Shown: one piece after another, positions 13,963 to 14,609 of the stretch
Layout: each line of letters opens with the position of its first letter
How positions within the stretch are numbered: position 1 is the first letter of the stretch
Source of the DNA: JBOFCS01 sp051646185
GTDB taxonomy: Bacteria; Actinomycetota; Actinomycetes; Mycobacteriales; Mycobacteriaceae
Assembly: GCA_051646185.1 (NCBI GenBank)
Contig: JBOFCS010000149.1
Span: forward strand, 1-14,609
Direction of reading: 5' to 3'
Length of the DNA stretch: 14,609 nt
The notes under the pieces: generated by a model
The model's input: the letters and a program-made list of their open reading frames with translations, nothing else
What the model was told of the DNA's origin: nothing
Database searches by the model: none
Made by a program: the position numbers and the translations under genes

Positions 13963-14609
13963 TCAGGTATTTCCCCCACCTTCACCGGATAAGGCAAACC
14001 TGCCGTCATATGTTTGTTCAATAAGCCCGTCAACTAAGAGTGAATCCAAAGCTCGATCGCGCTGTGCAGTATCGCTAAGCCAGACCATGTCAAGTGCGGA
14101 ACGTTGTACTGGTGTTGAGCTTTCGCGGAGGACATCGAGAAGTTTGCCTCGTACTTGCCGATCAGTTCCGATAAAGGTTTGCGTTTTTTTGCGGGGTAGG
14201 GTGGATGCGGGTTTACCAGAATTAAACCAGGCGCAGGTATTGATAGGGCAAAGTTCACACTTGGGAGCGCGGGCCACACAGACTAAGGCTCCGAACTCCA
14301 TGAGTGCGGCACTATACTGAGCGGCTCGGGTACTGGCTACGGGAAGTAATGCCAGAGTATCAGCCATATCTTTTGTTGCTGAAGGATTTCCAGCTTCAGA
14401 AAGCCCATGAACAGCTCGTGCAACCACCCTGCGTACATTGGTATCAACAACAGGGACCCGCTGTTGATAAGCAAAACAAGCCACAGCTCGGGCAGTGTAG
14501 TCACCAATTCCGGGAAGGGTTAGCAAAACATCAACTTCGGTAGGTACTTCATCATTGAACTGGTTTGCCAATTGTACTGCGCATGAATGTAATCGGATTG
14601 CTCGACGTG
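13963..14609 (-). CDS. mutY: Adenine DNA glycosylase MutY, 5' part missing
   Basis: MutY removes adenine mispaired with 8-oxoguanine. The visible C-terminal part of about 215 residues starts at the right edge with RRAIRLHSCAVQLANQF. It continues with the helix-hairpin-helix LPGIGDYTARAVACFA, the catalytic Asp in VVDTNVRRVVARA, and the 4Fe-4S loop Cys-X6-Cys-X2-Cys-X4-Cys (CVARAPKCELCPINTC); the last spacing is one residue shorter than the X5 of Escherichia coli MutY. A short winged-helix-like tail (LLDVLRESSTPVQRSALDMVWL) follows. The frame stays open to 14609, so the TTG at 14571 is not the start; the N-terminus lies beyond the window. It converges on the alpha/beta hydrolase with 14 bp between stops and no terminator hairpin. 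Confidence 0.95.
   Translation of the reverse strand, partial: RRAIRLHSCAVQLANQFNDEVPTEVDVLLTLPGIGDYTARAVACFAYQQRVPVVDTNVRRVVARAVHGLSEAGNPSATKDMADTLALLPVASTRAAQYSAALMEFGALVCVARAPKCELCPINTCAWFNSGKPASTLPRKKTQTFIGTDRQVRGKLLDVLRESSTPVQRSALDMVWLSDTAQRDRALDSLLVDGLIEQTYDGRFALSGEGGGNT

Noticed and set aside
1..14609. tRNA, rRNA, CRISPR arrays
   Set aside because: No cloverleaf, rRNA-like stretch or regularly spaced repeats were found by eye on either strand.

Overview
The window is chromosomal DNA of a mycolic-acid actinobacterium, most likely a Corynebacterium. Base composition is balanced rather than GC-rich. The gene set is typical of the group: Lsr2, a ClpC1-type Clp ATPase, WXG100 (type VII secretion) proteins and an MhuD-type heme monooxygenase. 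The order lysS-lsr2-clpC ... mhuD ... hydrolase/mutY is recognisable from Mycobacterium tuberculosis (from memory; no search was run).

Positions 1-1750 (minus strand) hold an esxF-esxE-cpnT-like operon: two small WXG100 proteins followed by the N-terminal secretion/channel part of a CpnT-like protein. Its reading frame is broken near 274-278, and its C-terminal end lies beyond the left edge. The esxE-like gene also lacks an ordinary start codon, so the locus may be decaying, or the sequence may carry indel errors.

Positions 1899-6907 (plus strand) hold the conserved core: lysyl-tRNA synthetase, the xenogeneic silencer Lsr2 and ClpC. A stress-type SigH promoter, with a ClgR-like box just upstream, precedes clpC and implies a 5' leader of about 240 nt rich in small inverted repeats. 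A perfect 48-bp palindrome follows clpC.

Positions 7073-8993 carry a type II restriction-modification system inserted between clpC and mhuD: a C5-cytosine methyltransferase (plus) and, tail to tail with an 8-bp overlap, a NaeI-family (type IIE) endonuclease (minus). The endonuclease appears to start at a CTG that overlaps the stop codon of the upstream mhuD in a CTGA junction, which would couple restriction to heme-catabolism transcripts. The NaeI site GCCGGC is absent from the window by eye although its near-misses are common.

Positions 9427-9792 (minus) encode a DUF2834 membrane protein with its own promoter. Positions 9974-13948 form a divergent metabolic cluster. A TetR regulator and a PLP-dependent amino-acid deaminase/aldolase are on the minus strand; an FAD-linked aldonolactone oxidase and an alpha/beta hydrolase are on the plus strand. 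The 72-bp divergent region contains a well-formed promoter whose spacer holds a perfect inverted repeat, apparently the TetR operator, and the oxidase mRNA is probably leaderless. A partial mutY (minus) runs off the right edge.
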